A stretch of DNA of 64,000 nucleotides from positions 7,812,001 to 7,876,000 of the forward strand of contig OZ316894.1 in the NCBI GenBank assembly GCA_973895155.1. Direction: 5' to 3'. This document shows, piece by piece, positions 23,460-36,215 of the stretch. The notes under the pieces were generated by a model. That model was not told the DNA's origin. It ran no database searches and saw nothing but the letters and a program-made list of their open reading frames with translations. How positions within the stretch are numbered: the stretch's first letter is position 1; every line of letters starts with the position of its first letter. Both the position numbers and the translations under genes were made by a program. The stretch comes from Marsupella aquatica (lineage: Eukaryota; Marchantiophyta).

Positions 23460-23930
23460 ATGGCCATAGCTTCATACACTGGCTCGTTAGGGATGATGGC
23501 TTTTGGCCATAATCAAAATATACTATAGGTCTTAGGGATGATGGCTTTTGGCCATAATCAAAATGGCCATAGCTTTTTCAGAGGGTTATCTAAGAGTGTT
23601 TTTTTCTTCACTAGCTTCTACACTGACTTATGGCATATGACATCCTTATAGGTAAAGGTTATGTAACACAAATTTGATAGTTCATGATTTTTTTCTGTCA
23701 ATAACCTTAACTAGAGTTCAGGTCCATCATATTGTGAGGTTTGAGACCTCTACACGAACTAGGTCCATCAAATTTTGAGGTTTGAGACCCCTGGTAGAGT
23801 AGTCCTTAAATTTTGAGGTTTGAGACCCCTAGTAGAGGAGCTAGGAGTTCCTAGGTCCATGAAATTTTGAGGTTTAAGATCCTAGTAGAGGAGTTCCAGA
23901 AAAGACCAGTGGGGTTTTGGGAGCTGACGT
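23460..23930. repeat. Dispersed repeat family A: clustered short direct repeats
   Basis: GATGGCTTTTGGCCATAATC occurs at ~23494 and ~23538. From 23705 the phrase AGGTCCATCAAATTTTGAGG followed by TTTGAGACCCCT recurs four times at 50-65 bp spacing. The same phrases reappear, partly inverted, at 42.8-43.7 kb, so this is a genome repeat and not local low complexity. Confidence 0.75.
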
Positions 23931-24170
23931 CAACCATTTTGGTAGTACAAAACAAACGAACTGAGGAGGGTTATTTGTAAGGTATTTCTTCCTTGCATGA
24001 AAGGAGAAGTTGCTCATAATGTTCTATATTCAGTTTTTCTATATTGATTTATGGTTAGATCTCCCTAGATTTAAGGAAAACCTCCAGGTCCTAGCTAATG
24101 GGATCCGTGGCTGGGTGGGAAACTGGCTGATCATGAATAAATAAAACTGGCAAAGATTTTGCAGCAAGAT

Positions 24171-24303
24171 ATGAATATCAAAGTAGGAAACCACTACCCT
24201 ACTATTAATTTGCCTGGCCCATTACCAAAAGAACTCTATGAATATCAAAGTAGGAAACCACTACCCTACTATTAATTTGCCTGGCCCATTACCAAAAGAA
24301 CTC
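24171..24303. repeat. Perfect 67-bp tandem duplication
   Basis: The unit beginning ATGAATATCAAAGTAGG starts at 24171 and again at 24238, and the two copies are essentially identical, indicating a recent event. Confidence 0.9.
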
Positions 24304-24365
24304 TTTGGTCACAGTAAGTCTGAACAACGTATTCACATCCATGACCCTCCATCTCTCCTGCTTGG

Positions 24366-24482
24366 GTATGGCTGACACAACTTCCCTGGCATCTCTGCTC
24401 CTACTACAAAACCCTCCTCCCTGTATGGCTGCCACAAACTTCCCTGGCATCTCTGCTCCTACTACAAAACCCTCCTCCCTCC
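24366..24482. repeat. 58-bp tandem duplication
   Basis: TTCCCTGGCATCTCTGCTCC starts at 24382 and 24440; both continue into CTACTACAAAACCCTCCTCC with a TATGGCTG(A/C)CACAA lead-in. Confidence 0.85.
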
Positions 24483-24617
24483 TTGTCCTTTGTGCTAGGT
24501 TCTTCAGCCTCCCTCTGGCTGTGCACTGTAGTATTCCGGCCCCATATTTTCCTTGTATATTCCAGAATGTGATCATACCCTCGCATACACAATCAAATTC
24601 TGGGATCCATATTTTCC

Positions 24618-24830
24618 CTGTATATTCGTTAATGTGACCAAACTCTACCCTGGCATACACGATCCAATTTTGGGATGCCACCAATATTGACTTCAGTATT
24701 TTCAGTTAACCAAAAGAAAATTACCTGTATATTCCTTAATGTGACCAAACTCTACCCTGGCATACACGATCCAATTTTGGGATGTCACCAATATTGACTT
24801 CAGTATGTTCAGGTAACAAACAAACAAAAT
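24618..24830. repeat. 107-bp tandem duplication with a diverged third copy upstream
   Basis: The unit starting CTGTATATTC at 24618 is repeated at 24725, almost identical through CCAATATTGACTTCAGTAT. A diverged partial copy (TTGTATATTCCAGAATGTGA) lies at ~24552. Confidence 0.85.
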
Positions 24831-26173
24831 TATGCTTGCCATTTCTAGGAAATCGAACCTTCTTCATCCAGGAGAAAGACACACAGATTACTAGTGTTCC
24901 CACGAATCGATGACCCAAACACTTAAATGCCGTCAACCACCCAGTTCGATTGCCCAACAACGCCACATACTGGATGCCGACCCCCTAAAAAACATTTTCA
25001 ATCTCTGTAGCCCAATGTCAATTTCAACTGGTCTCCAATTTGAAAGCTGGGCAACATTCCCTAGAAATTAATTTGCACGCACACAATTAGCAAGAGACTT
25101 CGACGACAGGCAAAATTCTGCGGGTGCCACTTTCTACTCGCCTAGTTGAGGAGATTTCGGAGCTACCAAACCATTCACAATAGGGATTTCCTCGTGCGGA
25201 AATTTCATCGTCTCATTGCTGTCATTCAGATGACTGACGTCACTCAAGGTAGAGACTCCATACAAGCTAACGTTAGGCAAAGAGCAAAGCATTTAGCTGG
25301 ACAGATGGCTCCATATGCTGGTGAGCTAGCCCAACCATTCTTCAGCGCGGATAACTTTCATTACCCTTCCAAAACGCAGGTCTACTGTCGGTACCAGCAC
25401 AGCCAGTGCAGGATTTGTGTACGGTCTTTCCACAAATTCCTACTTATTCCTGTTGACAAAGTCTAGCATAGCTACTTCCGCTGCCCTAAGAGGAGCCTTC
25501 AACAGGCTGACAACAACGATAATGTCTCATTCCCATCTACAGGTTCCTGCAGGTCTTCTGCAGCCCCAAGAATCCGGGCATTTCGCTTCTCAAGTAATTA
25601 CGATTGATATGTCCCTTCAATCAAGCCTTCTATGTACACGCGTGCATAGCAACTACTACCATAACGACACAAAACAATTAGCAATCGTCAAACTGTTTTA
25701 ACAGGGGTATTAACGGTTAGAAAACTGCAAAATGTTTCCAAGTTCGAATTGCCATTTTTTGGACAGACTCGTGTCAATTTTCTGGGGCTGTCTCAATCAT
25801 GCAGGGCAACTTAGCATAAAATTGCTGATTCAAATGGTGACGTTCAAGGTAACCCCAGAGCCAAGCTCAGCTGATGGCAGTTATCAACAACAATACATAT
25901 GTCCACCTGAGCATCAGATGAAAGAGACTGAAGAACAGCCAAAGTGTTTTCTGTACTAGAGGTGGACTGAGCAACTAACCCAGAGACCATCACCGCAATT
26001 ATGTAATTACATTTGTGGCCTCTTTGTATAAAATTACAGTCATAGTAACGCCTTCTTCTGTATGAGTAGATCAGTAAGGTCCTCAACCCCACGCAGAACC
26101 CTTTCGTTCCAACTTGCAATCCAGCTGCATTAGCCCAAGTATAATCAACCACACTTACTATAAGTATTGTACG
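24831..26173. other. Intergenic, 3' side of the TOL gene
   Basis: No recognisable coding. The stretch just below 26174 should be the TOL 3' untranslated region. A 106-residue plus frame at 25146-25466 has no known domain. Confidence 0.4.
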
Positions 26174-29100
26174 TTATATTCCAGTTTTGCTTGGACCCCT
26201 TGACAATATTCCAGCAGTCTTGAATCTCGAGTTGGTATTACTCAAGTCCACCAAATCCTCAAATAGCTTGTCAGCTGCACTGACTTCCTTTGCAGGCTGC
26301 TTTTGCTCAGCAGGTGTTTGCTGGAGAGATTGTGCACTGATAGGTTGGTGTGTCCAACGACTTTGATCCTGGAGAGAAAGGTTTTGAGTTTGGCCAGCAA
26401 GATCACTTGGTGAGGGGGGGTATACTTGCTGCTGTTGCTGCTGAAAAAACTGTTGTCTTTGGCTGTGTTGCACTGGAGGCGGTGGGAGACCTGGCACAAC
26501 ATTACTACTGGTGGCACCATACAGCATCGCTCGTTGCTGGGGACTCATATGTTGTTGCTGAGGATATTGCTGCTGTTGCTGAGGCGGTGTATTTTGTCCC
26601 CAAGGAGCAGATACTGACGGGTATCCCCCTTGAAGCTGTGCCTGCTGTTGAGGAGACAATGGCATTTGGCCATACATCGATGTCCTTGCGGAACCGACAT
26701 TGGTTGTTGCCCAAGGCACAACGTAGTTTTGCACACCTTGTCCCTGCGTCGGTTGACCATGCTGATATTGCTGCTGAGGGTATCCTTGATAGCCATACTG
26801 TTGAGGAGCAGAGGTAGGAGAGTCCAACCCATTTGTATATGGGTATTGCTGCGGCTGCTGCTGCGGCTGCTGCTGGGGAGACTGTAAATACTGTTGTGGC
26901 TGCTGCTGCTGCTGCTGCTGTGGAGGCATGGGAGGTGCGGGTAGCGGAGGAAGTGCTTGAAAAGCAGGATCTGAATCAAAAGGATTGGAGGAGAGTGCAG
27001 ACGGCAGGGGTGAAGGTGCAACAGGTTGACTGGCTGAAGCCACTGCTGGAGAAGGAGACGCACCATCCTCATAGTTATCACCACTCAACAAGTCCACAGT
27101 CATTTCCCTCTGGCTGGGTGTAACATTCAACTTTTTGTGTTGTGGTGGTGGGGGTGGGAGAGCAAGCTGGGGACCAGGCCTGCTTTGTGCAAAACCTTGT
27201 GCAGCAGGTCGATTTCTTGATGTCCTATCACAAACAAACAGCTCGGCTAACTCAGATTAACTTAAATCCCTGTTATCCAGATTAGTAATTGAAATTCCCA
27301 CCTGCAAAAAAAATGAAAAAGTGCTTCTCCCCTATTATTGAGCTAACGCTAAGAAAGGATTTGCACCAAAAACAGAAGTATCCGAATCGAGATAAAGGGT
27401 TGCGTCCCAATTAAAAAACGACACAAGAACCGACATTTAGATATCCTTGCCGCTAACTTCGTGAACCTTGTCAGATAGTTACCTATGCGACAATGCAGAG
27501 TCCTCCTCTGATCCTTCTTCAGAATCAAACCGGCGCCCTGTAGGTGTCGATGGATCTCGCGGCATGGGAGACCCGGATGCAATGGCATCATGTTTTGCAA
27601 GAACTCGTTGCAAATCGTCATTTAAAGCAAGGCCTTGTCGAAGCAGCTCTTCATCCCTGACTCCATACAGCAAATCTTTCAAAAAAGGTGGATATCACAA
27701 TTGAATGAAGAATGAGATTACAGTACAAAATGTACCACCACTGTTTCGACTAAATTCTTCTAAAATTTGCGATCGGCCCCACAATGACATAAGGGAGCCC
27801 TGCTGCCAGAAGCTTTTCAGTATATTGACTGTGCATTTCGACCCGTTGGAGATAGGCCAATCCACCCCTCAGGAGAGCACAATCACAGGTCACAGTTGGT
27901 ACTTACGAAGTCGTATTGACCAGCTGCATCACACGGCGCTGATTGGTCCGAGATTGATCCACCAAGTCCATGATGACTTCATCAACCACAGCCTGAATCA
28001 CCCAATCAAGACCGTAATCAAGCCTCTGCGGACGATTGCCAAGTCTCAAACCTAATTACAGAAAAGAAATGCAATGAATCCCACAAATTTTACACTTTCG
28101 ATTGTCACATCCATGAACTGATGCTTACAGTGACATCAACAAAAAGTCACTGTTAAGGTTCAGTAAATCCACTAGACTCGCCTCCTACAAGACCAACAAC
28201 AACACCGTCTCCTCCACTGGGCACAAAGATGACAACTAGAACCAACTTGACCAATGACAGCCTTCAAACTCCGAAACATTCAAAGGGGACAGTAAGGAAT
28301 AGGGACACACCTCTTTATCGGAAGGGTTGACTGCATTCAACATATCAGAAAGAACTTCGACTCCACTTCGAGAGGCTTCGATATCTGCCAAACTGACCAC
28401 ACAACAACAGAAGGGATAAAGTTCTGCACAAGGATGCAGCGCTTCCAAATAGAGAGCGACATAAATTGCCTGACTAGGACAGTAAAGTTCCTTCTATTTA
28501 GTACATAATAACGGTGGACAACAATTTTTTAGTTTTGTCATTTCCATCACAGGACTAATTTGAAAATTAACCTCATGCTCTGAGATTCGGTAGCCATTGC
28601 TGCTTCCACCCTTGGTGAAGAATAACCAGCTGCAGGAGAACCGTATCCATGTCCATGAGACAGGGAAACAGAATGTGACTGAGGGGGTGTGAAAATTGGA
28701 ACATTGTGCTCCGGTGCCCGGTCTGGAAATTCAACTCCTGAACGCTGCAATACAAATCGATGGATAAGGTCCCACTGCACACAACCGTGACCATTCCACC
28801 GTCCTTGCGACCCTCGAAAGCAAAATTCCTGATTAAGTTCATGTATTATCTAAGGTTGCATAACCGAAATCTACAAAAAAAATATTCACAGCCTGCTAAG
28901 TGAGCACTATCCGACATTATGCCAACTTAGTTCATCTACTGTCACACGCTAACCGCAAAACCATCCAATTGTCAATTTAAGGACGTAAAACATACTCTCA
29001 GTTCCTCAAATGCCATATAGTATTGCGGGTATCTTCCTCTAGAACCTCCAAAAGCCTCTTGCCATGAGTCAAGTAGGGTCAAAATTTTATCTCTCACTTG

Positions 29101-30789
29101 CATGTCTGACTGCACAATGCACATACGAAGAAGAACACATTAGAAGGCAGAGTACAGGCTACACATGAATTTCATGGTAACCAAGACTAAGTAGGTGCCT
29201 CAAAGTGAGTGTAAACTGGCATCTCATCTAGAATGTGCTCTAAGCTCACCTAGATCATTATTTTACCCTCACAATTGCAGTCTAGTTGTGCTGAACGAGT
29301 TTAGAATCTATTCCCACAGGGTAGGACAATTGCCAAATACTTTGAGCAAGACATGCATTCAGTCTGTCGCATATGCCAGAAAGATGACATATAGCGAGTT
29401 TTCAAGTTGAAAATTTGTGAATATCCCCAGGTCCTTCTATCCAAATCCTCCAACGCCTGACAAAGAGTCAAGTAGATTATCAAAAATTGGGTACCAAGCA
29501 AATCACCTACACTCGACAATAGCGCCTACCTTCTTCTTCACAATCTTGGTCATCTCATGCAGAACATCCTTCTCAGCAACTTGTTGGTGCACAATTTCGC
29601 CGCAATTTTTTATCAAGGTCTCCAAGACCTGTGAACAAACAATTTTTTCGCCTTAACCGACTAAATGGGCTACCTTAAGACCAAAACGAACAAGAACGAT
29701 GCTCAAAGACAACATCTGCATCACAATTCAAGCCACAGAGACCTTTCCCTGAAGAGGCCACTCACTTGACCGCACAAATCTGCAAGTCAGCAGCTATCAC
29801 GCTGATATCACTACCGGAAACCTGACTTGATTCGCGGCAACAACTCTGGACTACAGACAGAGCAAAAGCACACCTAATTGACCTCTTTTTCGCCCTACCG
29901 CCTACAGCTGGCTAGTATTGCTGCAAACCGGCACCTAGTTATACAGTGGTGAAGGACAAACTTACCGTGAGGGCAAGAACCTGCACTCTTGGGTGCTTAT
30001 TATTTAGACGCTTTTTCACTGCCTTCACGACATCCCTCGCTTGCCTGCATGACCCAACGGTCTCAGTCTCCCATAGGACAACGAAGTCTTAGGCAAAATC
30101 ACATTCACGTGACGATACCACATCGAAGCCCGCAGGCATCGTGATCAATACATCGAAAGCAAAACAATATTCGTTATTGCTGAACTCTCTCCAACGCACG
30201 TCCTTGCGTGCGGAAACTGACGACACTCCTCTTGTCGCTTAGAACCGAAACACTCAAACCGGGGAGCAGTGAGCGCGCTCTCTTGCGGTCCCCTTTTAGC
30301 ACACTCTCCAAGAAAACTCCTTGCGTTATGTGCAGAAAGGACCGCGAGTCCAGTACACAGGTGTGCGACAAATAAATTCAACTAAACTAACAAAAATTCG
30401 TCAGGATGGAAGCTAGACAAGAAGAAGCTTTCACGAATTCGGTCATTCACAACTCTGCCTACAGCCACACGGAAGGGGGCATTAAAACCCCACGAGGTGG
30501 AAGCAGAAACAGAGACAATAAAAGCAACCGGAAACATGCTCAAGACCCACAAGGACACGAGACAGAAAGCAAGCGAAAGAGAGAAATCGAGGTGGAGCGC
30601 TCAGTACCGAGACTTGAGAGAACAGGAAAACCGTTCCTAGAACCACACAGAAGAAACTCGGGGGAGAGCAGAGTGTGCATACCCGGGATCACCGTTGATG
30701 ACATCACAGATTTCGAGGTTCATGGCCCAATCAGGGCCAATTAGCAAGTCACTGGTGGCTTTGTCGACGAGACTGGCTGCTGACGCCAT
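26174..30789 (-). CDS. TOL: TOM1-LIKE (TOL) VHS/GAT-domain protein, 9 exons
   Basis: Minus-strand exons: 30789-30683, 30044-29966, 29628-29530, 29109-28996, 28744-28572, 28392-28311, 27992-27907, 27656-27483 and 27224-26174. All introns are GT-AG and the phases join to a 654-codon frame. Residues ~5-135 are a VHS domain ([57 protein letters not shown]). A linker holds FTPPQ. Residues ~192-275 are a GAT domain ending [20 protein letters not shown]. The last exon encodes ~350 Pro/Gln-rich residues with several poly-Gln runs. TOL proteins bind ubiquitin through VHS and GAT and pass ubiquitinated plasma-membrane cargo to the ESCRT machinery for vacuolar degradation; plants lack ESCRT-0. Exon structure and both domains are complete, so the gene looks functional. 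Which TOL subgroup it belongs to is not resolved. Confidence 0.95.
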
Positions 30790-32500
30790 CCGATCAGGCA
30801 GCCTTCTCGAGTCCGCGAAAATCGGAAGAATTTTGACAAACTCTTATCCTCCTGAAACTATAATTCGCATCCGGAATGCCAAAAAGGTTTCATCCAGAGC
30901 TTCAACTTGTACTCTTCAAGCGGCGTCGTAAACAACTCAATCACGCCACTCTGTTCCTCCTCCCTCGACCAGGTATTGCTCGAATCTTGCCTGCCGTTCA
31001 CGACTGCCCTTCCGTTCAAATTTAAGAGGAGTTCCCTGTTAGTATGGAGACGATGTTGGTAAGGTTCGCTTTAGCATGTAGAGCGCAGAACCTCTGCGGG
31101 GGCTCGTCAGCTTCAAATAACAATATAACTCGGCGCTCCTCGAAGGAATAATTGATGGTAACCGCTGCTGCTGCTTCTAGCACTCGTTTCTCCACTCGCA
31201 GTGATAGAAAGATGAGCGAAAAGATGATCGGACTGAAGCAAGTTCCTTTGCCGTCCAAAATTTCCAAAATTCGCTGCCGCAAACGATATCCTGCTTCGGC
31301 CGCCCGGCCACAACCACGCAAAAATCCCAGAAGCCAAGACCGGCGACACCAAGCGACAGGAACCCCACCAAACAACACCAAAGCAAAGCAAACGAAGTCT
31401 TCTACTCAATTCCGCAAGCTTAAAACCTCTCCTGACCCCCCACCTGACCAGCAGCACAGATAGACAACGATAGGATTATTCTCTCCCTAATCAGTCGTCC
31501 GTCACACAGTCTTCAGGTCGGTCGGTTGGTCGTGGGTAGGTCGGTGATGGTGAGAGACGAATGGGAACCTCCAGCCGGGTGGTGCGGAATCCAAACACCA
31601 AAGACAGATAGACGCCAAGAGCAATAGGTCGAAGATGATGACACCCCCACAAGGACGGCGACTAATGACACGACGAGACGTGTTATCGTTGCTGCTCAAG
31701 CTGGATCGACAAATACTCGCTCTAGTGTAAGAGCGAAGGCAGGAAGGATGGCAGCAGCTCGACGTTGACTCCTTGCCACTACTGTATCTACCTATCCCTC
31801 TATCAATCTATCTATCTATCGCTGCCCCCTGCCTGCGAGCGGAACGAACCAACACGAGTAGACAGAGCGAGAGAGATAGAGGATAGCTCTCCACTGCCAA
31901 CGAGAGAAAAAACAACAAGATGCTCGGCCCTTTCGTCGTTGGATGATTGTGTGACGCGGGGGTTGGTACAGGAAGCAAGTGGGGTGGATGGATGACCACA
32001 CTCTCACGCAGGACGATGGACACAACGCTCACTATACAAGGGAAGAAACGCCCCACCCCCCCGTACACGGGACGACAGGATAAATAGACGACACCAAAGG
32101 AACGGAAAAGGAAAACACTACTGCAACAACTACAACAGCAACGACAAGGAACGGAGACGCAGACAGAGGTGAGGGCAAGCCGGGAGCTGAGAAAGTGCCG
32201 TGGGTGTGAAGATGAAGTTGAGAAAGCGGGCGAAGATTGAGAACGAAGGATTTCTCGAGCCTGACTACAGGCAGCAGACCGACAACAGACAGACCCACCG
32301 AGAGACGGAGAGAGACGGACCGCAATCGGAGCTCGAGAACGAGGGAAGGGTGCAATGGACGGATCGAGAAGCTCGATGAGCTTCGTTGGCTCTCGCACTG
32401 TAACGTACTCGGCAGGGACAAGCGGCAAAGGGAGGGAGAGGGAGGCCAGCGTCTTTTAGTGCCGAAAATTCGCCATATTTCACCTCCCTAAAACGTCATA
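30790..32500 (-). promoter_or_regulatory. Probable TOL promoter and CT-rich leader region
   Basis: The 1.7 kb upstream of the TOL start codon is, on the minus strand, rich in CT tracts (notably 31815-32470), the composition typical of plant 5' leaders, and could contain leader introns. Overlapping long frames on both strands are serine/arginine-rich and resemble no family. A second gene starting here cannot be excluded. Confidence 0.4.
31785..31820. repeat. Imperfect TATC microsatellite
   Basis: The tetramer CTAT/TATC recurs with interruptions, ending CTATCTATCTATC. Confidence 0.7.
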
Positions 32501-34859
32501 GCAAACATTCGCTATTTTATCTCTGTCCCATTACCCAGATAATCACAGGCCCCACTACCCGAAATCGGACGGTCACCCTTACATATAGGGAGATCTAAGG
32601 GTCATAACATAATTGAGGAAAATCAGATAATGAACATTCCAGGCATCTTCTCCTGTGTGACATTATGGCGAAGAGGAAATAACACTGGGGCAGAGGTTGT
32701 CGACTAACGTTGTCGCCTGTTGCAAAAGGGGAAGGGATATTTGAGTTATACCTTTCTTGTACCCTGGAGTTGACTAGAGTGCTGGGCTGGGTGCTTCCTC
32801 CCGAATCGCATTAAATAGGCCAGAGATCACCGCTCACGATGATGACAATCTAAAGGCTGTGGTGGGGCGCTCGCTTCAGGGGGGCAATTAGGGACGTTGA
32901 TCGTGCAAAATGGTTTTAATCGCGAAATATGGTACTGAAGAGGGAAACTTTACTTCGGGCCAGGGAGTGGGCTGCCCCGTCCACTTTGTTGAATGCACCC
33001 GTAGGTCAGGGTTTCATGGGACAGGGCACCACCCGTGTTTGAGGGTAGACGGATTATGGACAGGGATGCCTTGTTGGGTAAGCATGTAATAAGCTGAAGA
33101 AGATTGAAATACGATTGACCGGTTCAAATCCAAAGTTGTTTTGGAGTACTGCAGTCGTGCTTATCGACAAGTACAGTAGTAAATTTCTTTTGAAGCTGGG
33201 GAAGTTTTCCTTACTAGCCCTTCTTTTTTAAACGTGAATAAAAGAGTACAATAACAGTGCTAACAAAATATATTTCATATTCTCATTTTTTTAAGGTTAA
33301 TGAAATGATGAAAAAACATCATGCCTAAGTCATCATTTTAACAATCATAGATATCATATCATATTCATTTCTATGCACATATATTATGGTGGGGCCATAG
33401 AGTCATGGTCTAGAGCCTTCAATCTAGAAACCTAGACCTCAACTCTAACTTCCTTTGGCGCTTTATATATAAGATTCTTTTTTCAAGGGAATATTACCCA
33501 AGATAGGGGAGGACAAAATATTCCCTTCCCACCTTTTTACTTTATGCAACAACTTTTGACTAGTTATGGTGGCCTAGTATCACCAGGTCATGAAGAGTGA
33601 GACGGGAGTTGTCAATGAAAGTTCTTCCCATTAGCCTAAATGCTTATGGAAGTCCTTCCCACTAGATTGAGTGCCTGAGCTTTCTTTCTAAACAGAAGGT
33701 GTGTACAATAGTGTCCATTTCCAATTCCACCCACAATGTAGTTGTGCCACCATAGTCACAATCTAGAGAGTTCACTCGGGACCAGATGCCCTTATATTAG
33801 CTTTCATTGCACCCAAATGTGGTTGTGCCCCCAGTCACGTCTAGAGGCTTCACTATAGACTGTAGGCCCTTATCCCAGCCTTTGATCCAACTTTAATATA
33901 TATATTTTTTCTAGAGCAATTTAACCACTTCCAAAGGAAAACAAGCAGTTAAGGTTGTCCAGCACAACCCAAATGGAATCACAGAGGTTAAGTGTCATAC
34001 ACATACAAATAAAACTCTAGGAAAATAAGTGTTTGTTGAGATTCTATTGATCAGGATAGCCAAAGTCCTATGCCATGGGAACTTTTTGACATGGTTGAAA
34101 GAAATGCCAACCCAGGGAAAATGCAAAAGGGTTTCTAAGTGCATTCTAGTTGTTGTGACAGTTCATCATTTTTTTTGCAAGATTTCTGCAAGCCATAGCC
34201 AACAAATGTGTAACATACTAATTTCAAGTGTTGCGAGAAATTAAAAAATGGAGTAGTTTCATACTTGGAAAGTCATCAATTTTATTTTTATTCTTTCAAA
34301 TCTGGAATCTTATTCTTCCTGCATCAAGTGATGAAATGAGACTTTCCCATATGTTATTCAATACAAGGAAATATGGGATGAACAACTTATCATTCATTTT
34401 CTAGGGGGTTTCATTTTCACAAAAATGACACATCACATGCGACGAAGTATAGGGTCATTTTCTTGGTTCAAAGGGAAGACTTAAGAATTCTCTGAAAAGA
34501 ACAATAGAGTATTTTAAATCAATTTTGAGACTTATAAGAACATTAGAGTCCTTATAACCAGAAAATTGGATTCCAATTTTATAGGGGTTGAATTATTTTC
34601 TTAAAATTCTTACATTTTAGGGGACCTCAAATTCATTTTTATTTCTCCAAATATCAAACTATCTCCCATGTATATCATCTTGGATTTTTAAAAGAGCATG
34701 ATTGTAGTCTACATCCATCACTTCTCCATATATGACCAAATCTTTGTTATGGAAAAAGGTAGATTAGGATTCCCTATACTGCCACTCTTTTTTGGCATAG
34801 ACATACCTTGCCATCAATTTTTTCCTATTTATTATAATGCCGTTGTTTTCATTTGTGGG
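32501..34859. other. Intergenic, degenerate repeats, no gene recognised
   Basis: At 33722-33890 an ~81-bp phrase repeats (GTTGTGCC at 33741 and 33822, each followed by AGTCAC...TCTAGAG and CCCTTAT). A more diverged relative (GGGGCCATAGAGTCATGGTC) lies near 33392. The rest is AT-rich; short frames carry no known domain. Confidence 0.45.
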
Positions 34860-35187
34860 TTAAAAAATTGACCTGGGTTAGCCCCCTCACATCCATGGGC
34901 TCTTCTTTACATCCAATGGCTCTCATTGCACCGAGTTCCGCGATTGGATGGCTCCAATCTCTCTCAAGGTGACTTTTATCACCCTCAAGAGGAGAGAGAC
35001 AGAGGCAGTGCACAAGGACAGGTTGACCCTCGACAGAGGCTGGGCGTTCGATGGCAGGACGGGACCACCCGACCCAATCCTCAGTCAAATGACCCAAGGG
35101 TGGTTAAAGTCACCTTGAGGGAGATCCGGGCCATTTGATTCAGAAACCATTGGATGTGAAAGAGCTAACCTGAGTTAACTTTCTTAA
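34860..35187. mobile_element. 328-bp MITE with terminal inverted repeats and TTAA ends
   Basis: The left end TTAAAAAATTGACCTGGGTT and the reverse complement of the right end TTAAGAAAGTTAACTCAGGT share most positions. Inner matches extend the arms (CACATCCATGG / CACATCCAATGG; CTCAAGGTGACTTT on both arms). TTAA at both borders is consistent with a TTAA-targeting family. There is no coding capacity. Confidence 0.7.
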
Positions 35188-35586
35188 GTCATAAAGTTGG
35201 GGCCTCGCATATCACAGGCAAAGTTTTCAGGTAATAAACACCCTAAGAGCATCCGCTCCGGTTTTGCGGTCAAACGTTGCAATAGGCAAAACTTTGCGAG
35301 CCGATGACGGGCCTGCACCGTTACCTGGTTGGGGGCCACAAGCAGCATTGCACTAGTGCTTTGTAAAACAACACCTGAAAACCCCTAACCTGTGTTCAAA
35401 CCCAAGCAGCTCAGGTTCGAACACCCTCCCAAACACAGGAGTGCGCCGCAGCTCTGCAGACTTTGACAAAAGACAACGGCGAACAAGCGCCAGCATCCTC
35501 GTCCTCCATAGCCTGTGGCCCTTGAAGCTTTTGCTTGACATTGCAACCAAATTATTGTTTCAATTTCATAGCTTACGATTTCTCCC

Positions 35587-36076
35587 ATGGACCGTCGTGA
35601 AGCATCGAGACAGAATTTGCAGTCGCAAATCAAGGCTGAGCTTAATTCAATGGAGGATGAACAGGAATTTTGGGAGAAGGACATATTGACAGGCCCCTTG
35701 TCTCTCCAAGGGCTCAGTACAATACAGCAGAAGGAGCGCAAACGAGGCGGTGCATCAGTGTCTGGGAAGAGACCCAATAAAGATTAAAAAAAAAGAGCGA
35801 GGGCATCAAGTAGCCTGGGACTATTATTTTGCAGAGGATTGTACATATGAAAATAGGGATTTTAGACTTAGGTTCAGGATGACAACAAGATTGTTTCAGA
35901 AAATTCACCAGGCAGTTTGTGCTCATGACTACTTCTTTCAACATAGGCGAGATGCTGCCAATAAAATAGGGTTATCTGGTCTCCAGATAATCACAGCTGC
36001 TCTCTGGCAATTGGCATTTGGAACCAAACAGGACCTTCATTGTAGTACCAAACAGGACCTTATACACGCGAGTTGA
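35587..36076 (+). pseudogene. Harbinger transposase N-terminal fragment
   Basis: Two frames (35587-35787 and 35750-36076) follow each other. The second reads WDYYFAEDCTYENRDFRLRF, then RMTTRLFQKIHQAV, HDYFFQHRRDAANKIGLSGL and ITAALWQLAFGT, the N-terminal region of plant HARBI1-like nucleases. The sequence then ends in a short duplicated phrase (ACCAAACAGGACCTT) where the deletion occurred. None of the DDE catalytic residues remain. Confidence 0.85.
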
Positions 36077-36215
36077 ATTGGACACAAATTTTGGACTAGT
36101 CCAACAAATGAAGTCACAATTTAGGAAATCTAGGTCCACTTTATTAAATTCTGAATTTTCAAGAGTACATATACATAAAACAATGTGACAAGTAAAAAAT
36201 ACTGCAACAATTATG

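Noticed and set aside
26545-27084. 179-residue minus frame overlapping the TOL last exon
   Set aside because: A shadow frame of the Gln/Pro-rich TOL C terminus; the TOL frame is fixed by splice phases and family match.
31808-32428. 206-residue minus frame upstream of TOL
   Set aside because: Ser/Leu/Arg-rich translation of a CT-rich tract, with an equally open frame next to it; more likely leader or promoter DNA.
34029-34244. 71-residue plus frame with a phrase (AKVLCHGNFLTWLKEM) loosely like DUF3102-type proteins
   Set aside because: The similarity covers about 15 residues only and the rest does not match; too weak to list as a gene.
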